A stretch of 64,000 nucleotides of DNA from Alloscardovia criceti DSM 17774 (GTDB lineage: Bacteria; Actinomycetota; Actinomycetes; Actinomycetales; Bifidobacteriaceae), in contig NZ_AQXR01000009.1 of the NCBI RefSeq assembly GCF_000376885.1, positions 186,001 to 250,000 on the forward strand, read 5' to 3'. Under the pieces are notes generated by a model, which did not search any database, was not told the DNA's origin, and saw only the letters and a list, made by a program, of their open reading frames with translations. This document shows positions 18,194 through 26,706 of the stretch, piece by piece (the first letter of the stretch is position 1; each line of letters begins with the position of its first letter). The position numbers and the translations under genes are program-made.

Positions 18194-19533
18194 TGCTAGT
18201 GACGCCTGTGATGATATTCAACAATTTGGCGGTGCTTGTGGAGCTACTCGTTGCGCAAGTCTTGTTTGCGTATACCTTACCTAGACGACCACATGTGTGG
18301 CGAAACGCGATACTGGCTATCGGGGGCGCAGTTATCGCAGATATTGCCCTGGCCGCCGCCTTTTATGGGGTGCGGGAGATTTTTCCTTCGGCTTTAGTGA
18401 ATTCCATAGCAAATTTCATGCTGCTCTTCGTCGTGGTCAACCTCGTAGCGCTGGCCATCCTGGACGTAGAGCCGCATATCGTTATCGCCATTTCTATTTG
18501 TGCCTACGCCATACAGCATATAGCCTCTGCGATTACGTATATCGGCCATTCAATTCGTGAAGCCCTGCCGCTAGCATCCCTGCATACGTGGCTGGCAGGT
18601 GAACTGTTGAGAATTGTGATTTTTGCTCTGACATATTATGCCTGCTTTAGGTGGTTTTCGCAGCGCTTTGATGTGACCAAGATGCGCGTCAGTTCGGTGA
18701 CTTCACTGGTTTTCCTTACTGTGAGCACGCTGAGCGTGACCTTAGGATTGAGCTCATATGCTTCTACAACGGTGGTTTCCACGAGTACTTTTATTATCCT
18801 GCGCTTCGTCTCGATTTTGGTCTGTGTCATGATTTTGCTCATGTTTCACGAAATTGCGCAGAATCAAGAGCTTTCAGATGAACTGGCGTTTGTACGTCAA
18901 ATGAACGATTTACAAACTCATCAGTACGAATTGCTTAAAAATACCATAGACGCCACAAACGTGCATTATCACGATCTTAAACATCAAATTGCCCGCATTC
19001 GCGCCTCGAGTAGTCATGATTCTAAACACAGCAGCGTAACGAACGAGGTCCTCGACGAAATTTCACGCGAAGCCAGCACCTGGGACAGCATCGCCAAAAC
19101 GGGCAACGCCTCACTGGACGTCGTGCTTACACACAAAAGCCTAGAATGCACGCGAAAAAACATCCATTTCACCTATATGATCGACGCCACCTGTGTAGAA
19201 GGCATCAATGACCACGATATCTACTCGCTATTTGGCAATGCCTTAGATAACGCTATCGAGGCCACAGAAAAAATTCAGGATGAGGATAAGCGTGTTATCA
19301 AGCTTACCGGCACCATGCGCGGGGCATTAGCACATATCAATATCGTGAACTATTTCGAGGAACTCCAGCGTAATGAACAGGGGGAAATTCTCACAACCAA
19401 AAGCGATTTCAGCAGTCACGGGTATGGTCTGAAAAGCATGCGCATGATTGTGGAAAAGCTGGGTGGAGATATGACCATTACTACGGATGAGGGTATTTTT
19501 GATCTCCATATCTTGCTGCCCAGCCATGCCTAA
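18193..19533 (+). CDS. GHKL-type sensor histidine kinase (AgrC/LytS-like class)
   Basis: The 446-residue protein has about six N-terminal hydrophobic helices (residues 5-218) with almost no extracellular loop, then a cytoplasmic linker. The phosphoacceptor region has HYHDLKHQIARIR (likely His260), as in HPK10 kinases. The ATPase has the N-box NALDNAIEA (349-357) and the G-box HGYGLKSMRMIVEKLGG. The layout is that of peptide- or lipid-sensing AgrC-like kinases. No agrB-like processing gene is adjacent. The partner regulator precedes it and overlaps by one base. Confidence 0.9.
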   Translation: MLVTPVMIFNNLAVLVELLVAQVLFAYTLPRRPHVWRNAILAIGGAVIADIALAAAFYGVREIFPSALVNSIANFMLLFVVVNLVALAILDVEPHIVIAISICAYAIQHIASAITYIGHSIREALPLASLHTWLAGELLRIVIFALTYYACFRWFSQRFDVTKMRVSSVTSLVFLTVSTLSVTLGLSSYASTTVVSTSTFIILRFVSILVCVMILLMFHEIAQNQELSDELAFVRQMNDLQTHQYELLKNTIDATNVHYHDLKHQIARIRASSSHDSKHSSVTNEVLDEISREASTWDSIAKTGNASLDVVLTHKSLECTRKNIHFTYMIDATCVEGINDHDIYSLFGNALDNAIEATEKIQDEDKRVIKLTGTMRGALAHINIVNYFEELQRNEQGEILTTKSDFSSHGYGLKSMRMIVEKLGGDMTITTDEGIFDLHILLPSHA

Positions 19534-19540
19534 GGTAAAA

Positions 19541-19609
19541 ATGAGCAGCAAAGTTGAGACAGCTACCGTTCGCGTACCGGGAATGACCGCTAACGCCCCC
19601 AAGCTTTGA
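19541..19609 (+). CDS. Possible 22-residue peptide after the histidine kinase gene
   Basis: An ATG seven bases after the kinase stop opens a 22-codon frame (begins MSSKVETATV, ends NAPKL) with a weak AAGG five bases upstream. It is positively charged and has no cysteine and no signal sequence. Short frames next to AgrC-like kinases sometimes encode signal peptides, but a frame of this length arises easily by chance. Low confidence. Confidence 0.2.
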   Translation: MSSKVETATVRVPGMTANAPKL

Positions 19610-19720
19610 AGCACTCCGGCTTTCTTTTATCGTCAAACGTATAGACGCAGTTGCAATGACAGCAACTCGATCTGAACACATGCCAATGTAGGCGTGTGAA
19701 TGAGGATAGAAGGAGTAAAG

Positions 19721-22654
19721 ATGCTCGGCATCAATATGTCTGATGTGATCAGCACTATCGAGTCGGTGAGAACGGAACTCATTGCCATCATCGTAGTGCT
19801 CGCGCTCGCAATTCTTGCGACCGTCGCTATCAATAAATTTACGGTGAAAAATCGCGCCGTGCGCAAGCTTGTCCATGCGCAAACGTGGATTGTGGCTTTC
19901 ATTGCTAGCATTGTGGCCATCAGCGCCATGCTGTTTGGACCATTGAATACTATGCTGTCTCTGATGTCCGGCACGGGCACCTTGAGCGAACAAACCATTG
20001 CTCAGACCAAGACGCTCGCCGCAGATATCGAGCGTGAAGGCATTGTTTTGCTGAAAAATGACAGCAATCTGCTTCCTCTGAGTGCAAAGAAGGCGAATGT
20101 GTTTGGCTGGGCATCCACCAGCCCCATCTATGGTGGAACGGGCTCCGGCTCTATGAACGATCAGTACGAGACTACCTCGATTTTGCAAGGCATGGCTCAG
20201 GCGGGCATTGAGACGAACACAGAATTGACGGATTTCTATACGAACTACCGCGCAGAGCGCCCGGTGAACAATGTGGCTATCCAGGATTGGACTTTGCCGG
20301 AGCCAACGGTGGACTCTTACTCCGATACCTTGCTCAACGATGCGAAGAACTTTTCTGATACGGCTGTCGTGGTCCTTGCCCGCACAGGTGGTGAGGGCTT
20401 CGACCTGCCGAGCGATATGACCAAGATGGGCGACTATCGCCAGTTCGGTCCTGGCACCTCCGCAGTGACAGGCCCGGGTGAAAGCAGCGATGCTGTGGCT
20501 GTGTATCACAATAATTCTGCTGATTACAACGACTTTGAAGCAGGCCAAGGCTACTTGGATCTTTCTGCGTCTGAACGCAAGATGATTGACATGGTCACCT
20601 CCAACTTCAGCAATGTCGTCGTCGTATACAATGGCGCAAATCCGCTGAATCTTAGCTTTGTCGATGATTATGCTGCCATTAAGTCTGTGTTGTGGGCACC
20701 TCCAGCAGGTCAGACCGGCTTCAGTGCTTTGGGCGAGGTGCTCACGGGTGCTGTAAATCCATCGGGTCGCAATACGGATACGTTCATTAAGGACTTCTCC
20801 CAGGCTCCTTGGTTCCGCAACTACGGCCAGTTCCTCTATGACAATATGGATGAATTTAAGGTTGATACCAATTTTGCGGGCCAAGATTTGCACGTCACAC
20901 CGGCATTCGTCAATTATGTAGAAGGCATTTACACGGGCTACAAGTATTACGAAACTGCGGATGACGAAGGCGCTATCGATTACAATGCGCTTGTGCAGTA
21001 CCCATTCGGTTACGGCTTGAGCTATACCACTTTCTCCCAGTCCATGGGAAATGTGTCCTTTGATGCTAGCAGTGGCAAGATTTCCTTTGACGTGACGGTT
21101 ACCAACACGGGTACCGTAGCCGGTAAGGATGCCGTGCAGGTGTATTACAATCCTCCATACACCAATGGTGGCATTGAAAAGTCCTCCGTCAATCTGATTG
21201 ACATTGATAAGACGAAGGAACTCCAGCCTGGCGAATCGCAAACGCTCAGCGTAGAATTCAATGCCGAGGATATGGCATCGTACGACCAAAACAATGCGAA
21301 GGCGTATGTGCTGGAATCCGGCGATTATCAGATTTCCATTAATTCCAGCTCGCACGAGGAAATTGCACGCCAAACCGTGCATATCGACGACACGGTGACA
21401 TACGATGCTTCTCACAAGCGTTCTAGCGATCAGACAGCTGCCACAAATCAGTTCGATGATATCAAGCCGACCTTCGAAACCTTGTCTCGTGCAGATCATT
21501 TTGCCAATTTTGCAGCCGCCACGGCCGCTCCAGCTAGCTACTCTATGCCAGAGCAGTACAAGCAGACTTTCATTAATTCATCGAATTATGAGAATGTGAA
21601 TAACGATGCAGACGTCATGCCGACGACGGAGGCTAAGAATGGTGTGAAGCTGTACGAATTGTATGGAAAGTCCTATGACGATCCGCTGTGGGATAAGCTA
21701 CTGGACCAGCTGAGCGTTGATGAAATGAATCAGCTCATCGCTTTCGCAGGCTATGGAAATGCGGCTGTGCCATCCATCGAAAAGCCGCGTCAGTCTGACG
21801 TGGATGGGCCATCGACGCTGAATAACAACTTCACGGGTGTGGGATCCATCGGCTTGCCATCGGGCGTTTCTGTGGCGAATACCTTCAGCAAGGAGCTCGG
21901 TAAAAAATTCGGCGAAACCATCGGCGATATGGCACGTGAAATGAATGTTACGGGTTGGTATGCACCGGCGATGAATATTCATCGCACACCTTATGCAGGT
22001 CGTAACTTCGAGTACTTCTCGGAAGATGGCGTGCTCTCTGGCATTATGGCTACGGCACAGGTGCAAGGCGCGCGTTCTAAAGGTGTGTATCCATTCATTA
22101 AGCATTTTGCTCTGAACGATCAGGAAACTAACCGTGTAGCCATGCTGTCCACATGGGCAGATGAGCAGAGCATGCGCGAAATCTACTTCAAGCCATTCGA
22201 AATGGCGGTGAAGGAGGGCGGCGCCACAGCCGTGATGGCATCCTTCAATTACGTAGGAAACGGCTATTCATCTGCAAACTCGCACATGCTTAACGATGTA
22301 TTGCGCGCAGAATGGGGCTTCGAGGGCTTTGTAGAAACGGATTACTTCGGTGGTTTCGGCTACCAAATTGGTGATCAGGCTATCCGCGCAGGTAACGATG
22401 CCATGCTCGCCACGATTTCTGGTGACAACGTCATCAAAGATAAATCGGCAACCTCCGTCATCGCCATGCGCACGGCTTCCCACAATATTTTGTACACCGC
22501 CGTCAATAGCTGGTTGTACGAAAATGGCCAGCCTCAGGTGGAAACACCAGTATGGCAGTATATCTACTACGTGGTGATTGCCATCCTAGCCTTGATCATC
22601 ATTGGCTTGGAAATCCTTGCCGTTCGACGTTTTATAGCTCGTCGAAAGGCATGA
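19721..22654 (+). CDS. Membrane-anchored GH3 beta-glycosidase with reversed domain order
   Basis: The 977-residue protein (start ATG 19721 after AGAAGGAG) has two N-terminal membrane helices (about residues 12-35 and 52-80). Next comes the GH3 C-type alpha/beta sandwich (about 95-430; REGIVLLKNDSNLLPL), then a fibronectin-III-like domain (about 440-555). The catalytic TIM-barrel domain comes last (about 655-925), with KHFALNDQETNR and the nucleophile Asp874 in FVETDYFGG. A final helix (about 945-967) and an Arg/Lys tail end it. Normal GH3 enzymes have the barrel first; reversed order is known from some Ruminococcus and Butyrivibrio beta-glucosidases. Both ends are membrane-bound, so the catalytic part should lie outside the cell. 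The substrate cannot be read. It follows a two-component pair that may control it. Confidence 0.87.
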   Translation: MLGINMSDVISTIESVRTELIAIIVVLALAILATVAINKFTVKNRAVRKLVHAQTWIVAFIASIVAISAMLFGPLNTMLSLMSGTGTLSEQTIAQTKTLAADIEREGIVLLKNDSNLLPLSAKKANVFGWASTSPIYGGTGSGSMNDQYETTSILQGMAQAGIETNTELTDFYTNYRAERPVNNVAIQDWTLPEPTVDSYSDTLLNDAKNFSDTAVVVLARTGGEGFDLPSDMTKMGDYRQFGPGTSAVTGPGESSDAVAVYHNNSADYNDFEAGQGYLDLSASERKMIDMVTSNFSNVVVVYNGANPLNLSFVDDYAAIKSVLWAPPAGQTGFSALGEVLTGAVNPSGRNTDTFIKDFSQAPWFRNYGQFLYDNMDEFKVDTNFAGQDLHVTPAFVNYVEGIYTGYKYYETADDEGAIDYNALVQYPFGYGLSYTTFSQSMGNVSFDASSGKISFDVTVTNTGTVAGKDAVQVYYNPPYTNGGIEKSSVNLIDIDKTKELQPGESQTLSVEFNAEDMASYDQNNAKAYVLESGDYQISINSSSHEEIARQTVHIDDTVTYDASHKRSSDQTAATNQFDDIKPTFETLSRADHFANFAAATAAPASYSMPEQYKQTFINSSNYENVNNDADVMPTTEAKNGVKLYELYGKSYDDPLWDKLLDQLSVDEMNQLIAFAGYGNAAVPSIEKPRQSDVDGPSTLNNNFTGVGSIGLPSGVSVANTFSKELGKKFGETIGDMAREMNVTGWYAPAMNIHRTPYAGRNFEYFSEDGVLSGIMATAQVQGARSKGVYPFIKHFALNDQETNRVAMLSTWADEQSMREIYFKPFEMAVKEGGATAVMASFNYVGNGYSSANSHMLNDVLRAEWGFEGFVETDYFGGFGYQIGDQAIRAGNDAMLATISGDNVIKDKSATSVIAMRTASHNILYTAVNSWLYENGQPQVETPVWQYIYYVVIAILALIIIGLEILAVRRFIARRKA

Positions 22655-22698
22655 GAAAGACCATAAGATAGGTCTATAAGAGTAAACACAGATAAGAT

Positions 22699-22737
22699 AA
22701 AGGTGGAGGAGAACTCTAGTAGTTCTCCTCCACCTTT
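22699..22737. terminator. Strong bidirectional terminator between GH3 gene and rlmB
   Basis: Seventeen-base perfect arms (22699-22715 and 22721-22737) with AAAGGTGG...CCACCTTT at the base and a five-base loop. A and T runs on the two sides allow termination on both strands. Confidence 0.92.
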
Positions 22738-22774
22738 GTATTTGTATGATGCGAAAGTTTTCGCTTATGCGGAC

Positions 22775-23758
22775 TTACTCAGTCGCAGAAATGCGTGCCT
22801 TGTGCACACTGTAGAGCGCAATGCCGGCAGCCACAGAAGCATTCAAGGACTCCACCATGCTGGTCATAGGAATGCCCACAATGGAGTCACACGCTTCACG
22901 TACCAAACGGCTAATGCCCTTGCCCTCAGAGCCCAGCACGACCACCAGTGGATCCGTTTCAAACCCGGACTCGCCGACGAGAGCGTCGCCGCCACCATCC
23001 AATCCGATGGTGTAGTAGCCGCGCTCGCGCAAGCTTTCGATTGCCTTCGTGAGGTTGACTACGCGTGCTACGGGCATATGTGCTGCCGCTCCGGCCGACA
23101 CCTTCCACGCAGCAGAGGTGACGGAAGCGCTGCGGCGCTCGGGCAGGATAACGCCATTTGCGCCAAATGCGGCTGCGGAACGGATGACAGCGCCGAGATT
23201 CTGTGGATCGGTGACGCCATCCAAAGCGATGAACAATGGACGTGCCAAGTTGCGTGCCTTTGGAGAAGCATTCGCCAAAGCCGCAGCCTTCGCCTCTGCA
23301 CGATCTGCTAATTGCGCCAAAGACGCATACTCATACGGCTGCACGCGCAAAACCACGCCTTGGTGATTGCTACTGCGCGCAATGCGATCCATTTCCAAAC
23401 GATCCGCTTCCAGCAAGTGTAGGCCCTTAATGCCCGCAAGGCGCACAATTTCACGGGTACGATCGTCATGCTCGATGCGTGCAGCAATGTATAGATCCTT
23501 GCTTGGCACGCCTACTTTCAAAGCTTCTAGGACGGCATTGCGGCCTATAACAATGTCGTCAGAATCGGAAGTGAACTTTGCTACGCGTCGTTTAGCCGCT
23601 AAGCGTGGGTCGGAAGCGCGACGCTTGTCCGCAGCCTTTTTTGCGGCATAAGCCTTGTGGTATACACGATCCTCAGCCTTCGGTGTCGGGCCTTTGCCCG
23701 CTAACTTATTGCGGTGTTTTCCGCCTGAACCCTTTGTTGGTCCCTTTTTATTCGCCAT
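22775..23758 (-). CDS. rlmB: SpoU/TrmH-family 23S rRNA 2'-O-methyltransferase, RlmB type
   Basis: A basic N-terminal extension (MANKKGPTKGSGGKHRNK) is followed by the substrate-binding domain (IIGRNAVLEAL-like, DDIVIGRNAVLEAL) and the SPOUT methyltransferase knot. The three motifs are clear: ALDGVTDPQNLGAVIRSA, VVLGSEGKGISRLV and GIPMTSMVESLNASVAAGIALY. The family methylates ribose in 23S rRNA (Gm2251 in E. coli). I start it at ATG 23756-23758 (327 residues), since the longer frame to 24115 would lie over the promoter and start of the divergent nan operon. In bifidobacteria cysS often precedes it; here the nan operon is divergent instead. Confidence 0.9.
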   Translation of the reverse strand: MANKKGPTKGSGGKHRNKLAGKGPTPKAEDRVYHKAYAAKKAADKRRASDPRLAAKRRVAKFTSDSDDIVIGRNAVLEALKVGVPSKDLYIAARIEHDDRTREIVRLAGIKGLHLLEADRLEMDRIARSSNHQGVVLRVQPYEYASLAQLADRAEAKAAALANASPKARNLARPLFIALDGVTDPQNLGAVIRSAAAFGANGVILPERRSASVTSAAWKVSAGAAAHMPVARVVNLTKAIESLRERGYYTIGLDGGGDALVGESGFETDPLVVVLGSEGKGISRLVREACDSIVGIPMTSMVESLNASVAAGIALYSVHKARISATE

Positions 23759-23845
23759 AACATACCATTTTACGCTATACCAAGGGATGAGTGAGGGTGA
23801 GAGAATGTACGGGCGAAAAATATTATCCTCAACACCAAGCCCACC

Positions 23846-23874
23846 TTGACATATGATGTCTGATGTCTTACGAT
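23846..23874 (+). promoter_or_regulatory. Sigma70-type promoter of the nan transport operon with embedded operator
   Basis: TTGACA (23846-23851), a 17-base spacer and TACGAT (23869-23874) form a near-consensus promoter. The spacer is filled by a heptad direct repeat, GATGTCT twice, containing TGTCTGATGTCT at 23857-23868. The same 12 bases lie, inverted, in the promoter region next to the GntR regulator gene (32741-32752). A repressor bound here would cover both core elements. About 109 bases of leader separate it from the binding-protein gene. Confidence 0.75.
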
Positions 23875-23982
23875 TAGACGCAGGAGATAACTCCATCCGC
23901 ATATAACTTTTAGAAGAACGCGCAACGTAGCGCAAGGCTTTTAATCTTTGTGGATACCTTTCAATGTTGAAGGAGAAAAGAA

Positions 23983-25557
23983 ATGAAGTTTGGGAAGTCA
24001 ATGAAAGTGGTTGCCGGTTTAGCAGCTGCTGTATTAATGTTGGCTGGTTGTGGTTCAGGGAACTCATCAAGCTCCAGTTCATCTGCTGCAGTAAGCACAG
24101 TCGTGCCAGATACAATTACTGCACAAATGGCTTATGCAGGCCAAAACTATAATCCTACCTCTACGTCTCAGGCACTGCCACAGTCCGCCAACTGGAATGT
24201 AGTGGAGCCTCTCTACACGCGCCAAATGAATGATTTCCAGCTCGTATCGGGTTTGGCAAGTGGTGAACCTAAAGAAATTTCCGATACCGAATATCAGATT
24301 ACGCTTCGCGATGGTGCTAAGTTCTCTGATGGAACTGCCGTAACAGCAAATGATGTCAAGTCCTCCTTCGAACGCATGATGGCCGAAGGCAGCTTGTATC
24401 TTTCTATGCTGAACTTTATCCAGAGTGTGGATGCGACAAGTGATAATGTGGTCACCTTCCACCTCAATAAGCCATATAGCTTGTTCAAGGAGCGACTTGC
24501 CTTGGTGGGCATTGTGCCAGCTTCTATGTCAGATGAAGACCTGCAGAAGATGCCTATCGGTTCTGGTCCTTACAAGTACAAGGAAATCACGGACCAAAAG
24601 GTCACTTTTGAAAAGAATGATTACTACAACGGTGAGTGGACGGCACAGGCTAAGAATATGGTCTGGAATATTTCCGTCGATGATACCGCTCGTGTCACGG
24701 CCATGCAGTCCGGGCAGAACGACGTTATGGAAAACGTTCCTGCGAAGGCATTTGAAACCCTGCAAAACTCCGGCTCTGATTTGGAGAAGGCTCAAGGCTT
24801 CAACCAAGCATTCATCATGTTTAATACGAAGAAGGCCCCATTTGATCAGAAGGAAGTCCGTCAAGCAGTGCTCTACGGCATCGATGTGGATACACTGATT
24901 AAGAATCAGCTCTCCGGCCAGGCAGAAGCAGCTACTGGATTCTTGCCAGAAAGCTTCAAGTACTACCACAAGGCGAAGAACGTCTACACCTACAACGTTG
25001 ACAAGGCAAAGCAGATGCTCAAGGATGCCGGCGTAGAAGATGGTGTCACCTTCACCCTGTACACCACGGACCACACCTGGATTACGGAATTGGCCCCACA
25101 AATTAAGAACAACTTGGAAGCTCTAGGCTTCAAGGTTGATATCCAATCGATGAAGTCCTCGGCTCTCTATCCAAATATTACGGATAAGGAAGATGCAGAC
25201 TACTCTATGGTTCTTGCTCCTGGAGATCCATCCGTATTTGGTAACGATCCAGATATCTTGATGAATTGGTGGTACGGCGATAACGCGTGGACCAAGACGC
25301 GTACCTTCTGGAAGGATTCGGAAGGCTACACCAAGCTTCACGAATACCTCGATGACGCGACCAGCACAACCGATGAGACTCAGCGCACCCAGGACTGGAA
25401 TGACGCTATGGACTTGCTCTCTGAGGAAGTGCCTCTGTACCCACTCTTCCACCGCCAGCTGACCACCGCGGTACGCAAGGGAGTCTTCAAGGATTACAAG
25501 GCCAGCGGCACAGTCGGCCTGTACTTCCTGAACCAAAAGCTTGCTAAGGAGAACTAA
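23983..25557 (+). CDS. nanB: Family-5 solute-binding lipoprotein, predicted sialic acid binding protein
   Basis: The 524-residue protein has a lipoprotein signal with lipobox LAGC (Cys23), a Ser-rich spacer, and a family-5 (DppA/OppA/NikA-like) binding domain: YTRQMNDFQ, YQITLRDGAKFSDGTAVTANDVKSSFERM and VRQAVLYGIDVDTL. Alone it would be called a peptide-binding protein. Its place at the head of an operon with NanA and NagB, like the SatA-type sialic acid importers and bifidobacterial nanBCDF, makes N-acetylneuraminate the likely ligand. A 12-base-pair hairpin after it and a 191-base gap suggest that it is made in excess over the permeases. The symbol follows bifidobacterial naming and is an inference. 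Confidence 0.85.
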   Translation: MKFGKSMKVVAGLAAAVLMLAGCGSGNSSSSSSSAAVSTVVPDTITAQMAYAGQNYNPTSTSQALPQSANWNVVEPLYTRQMNDFQLVSGLASGEPKEISDTEYQITLRDGAKFSDGTAVTANDVKSSFERMMAEGSLYLSMLNFIQSVDATSDNVVTFHLNKPYSLFKERLALVGIVPASMSDEDLQKMPIGSGPYKYKEITDQKVTFEKNDYYNGEWTAQAKNMVWNISVDDTARVTAMQSGQNDVMENVPAKAFETLQNSGSDLEKAQGFNQAFIMFNTKKAPFDQKEVRQAVLYGIDVDTLIKNQLSGQAEAATGFLPESFKYYHKAKNVYTYNVDKAKQMLKDAGVEDGVTFTLYTTDHTWITELAPQIKNNLEALGFKVDIQSMKSSALYPNITDKEDADYSMVLAPGDPSVFGNDPDILMNWWYGDNAWTKTRTFWKDSEGYTKLHEYLDDATSTTDETQRTQDWNDAMDLLSEEVPLYPLFHRQLTTAVRKGVFKDYKASGTVGLYFLNQKLAKEN

Positions 25558-25631
25558 GCCTCAGCAACGCGCAAGAAGCAACAGATTTCATAAACCAATG
25601 AAATAAGCACCAGCTTCATGATGGTGCACCC

Positions 25632-25665
25632 GATGGGGGAAGGAGATCTTCACCCTTCCCCCATC
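25632..25665 (+). terminator. Intercistronic hairpin after the binding-protein gene
   Basis: GATGGGGGAAGG (25632-25643) pairs with CCTTCCCCCATC (25654-25665). There is no T-run, so it probably stabilises the upstream mRNA or partly terminates transcription, lowering permease expression compared with the binding protein. Confidence 0.65.
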
Positions 25666-25748
25666 CTTATGCCCAAAATGGAGCTCATTACAAAGATGTG
25701 ATGCGCCGCTCCACGCATTCAAACTTCGGAGTATAAGGGGTAAAACTC

Positions 25749-26705
25749 ATGACTAATCTATTACGACTACTAGGGAAGAGGCTCGCCTCACTGCCATTGG
25801 TGGCATTCGGCGTGGTATTCCTCGTCTTCTTCTTAATGTCATTTTCTCGTTATGATCCAGCCGTAGCTGCATTAGGTGAAAATGCAACTGCAGAGCAGCT
25901 CGAAGCATACCGCACGGCAAACGGCTTGGATAAGCCTTGGTATGTTCGATTCTTTATTTACATTTGGGGTATGCTTCACGGAAATCTTGGAACCTATGGT
26001 GTCAACCATGAATCCGTAGCCGCCAAAATTGGGCAAGCATTCCCAATTACACTTCAATTAACATTCATCTCCCTCATTGTCGTTGTAGTAGTAGCTACGT
26101 TGTTCGGCGTCCTCGCGGCATTGTTCCGCGATACATGGGTCGATCAAGTCATTCGAGTCATTTCCATTATTGCTATTGCCACACCATCATTCTGGTTAGG
26201 TGTTTTGCTGATTTACGTCCTTCAGATCAAGATGGGATTGCTTCCGGGTGCGGGTCCGCTGGTCTCGTTCACGGAAGATCCCGGCGCCTACCTCGCGCGT
26301 ATGGCCATGCCGGCATTCTCTTTGGGATTGCCTGTAGCCGGTCAGCTTATCCGCGTCATTCGAACTTCCATGGTAGAGGAATTGGATAAGGACTACGTTC
26401 GTACGGCAATTGGCGCAGGCGTGCCAAAGGCAGTAGTGGTGTCACGCAATGTATTGCGTAATGCATTAATCACCCCAATCACCGTCCTTGGTATGAAGAT
26501 CGGTTACCTCATGGGTGGCGCTATCGTTATCGAAGTTATTTTCGCACTTCCGGGTATGGGCACCACACTTTTCGAGGGAATTAACGGAAACGAGCCAACG
26601 CTGGTACAAGGTGTTGTGCTGGTCGTAGCCCTTTCCTTCGTCATCATTAACATCATCGTTGATTTGCTCTATGTGCTGATCAACCCACGCATTAGGACGG
26701 TGTGA
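25749..26705 (+). CDS. nanC: ABC importer permease, OppB/DppB type (sialic acid)
   Basis: The 318-residue protein has six membrane helices; the first is near the N-terminus (LASLPLVAFGVVFLVFFLMSF) and a long external loop follows. The cytoplasmic EAA-type loop EELDKDYVRTAIGAGVPKAVV-like segment (about residues 208-232) contacts the ATPase. It ends VLINPRIRTV, as is usual for OppB proteins. It would form one half of the transmembrane channel; the other half is the permease domain of the next gene, which starts one base after the stop. Assignment to sialic acid import rests on the operon. Confidence 0.86.
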   Translation: MTNLLRLLGKRLASLPLVAFGVVFLVFFLMSFSRYDPAVAALGENATAEQLEAYRTANGLDKPWYVRFFIYIWGMLHGNLGTYGVNHESVAAKIGQAFPITLQLTFISLIVVVVVATLFGVLAALFRDTWVDQVIRVISIIAIATPSFWLGVLLIYVLQIKMGLLPGAGPLVSFTEDPGAYLARMAMPAFSLGLPVAGQLIRVIRTSMVEELDKDYVRTAIGAGVPKAVVVSRNVLRNALITPITVLGMKIGYLMGGAIVIEVIFALPGMGTTLFEGINGNEPTLVQGVVLVVALSFVIINIIVDLLYVLINPRIRTV

Positions 26706-26706
26706 C

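Noticed and set aside
18842-18857. Second parS site (TGTTTCACGAAATTGC)
   Set aside because: It matches only the left half of the palindrome and lies inside the histidine kinase coding sequence.
19541-19609. Short frame as a definite AgrD-like signal peptide
   Set aside because: It has no cysteine for thiolactone formation, no amphipathic leader and no AgrB nearby, so I kept it only as a low-confidence feature.
23759-24115. N-terminal extension of RlmB to 24115
   Set aside because: It would cover the divergent nan promoter and start and reads as non-protein-like sequence.
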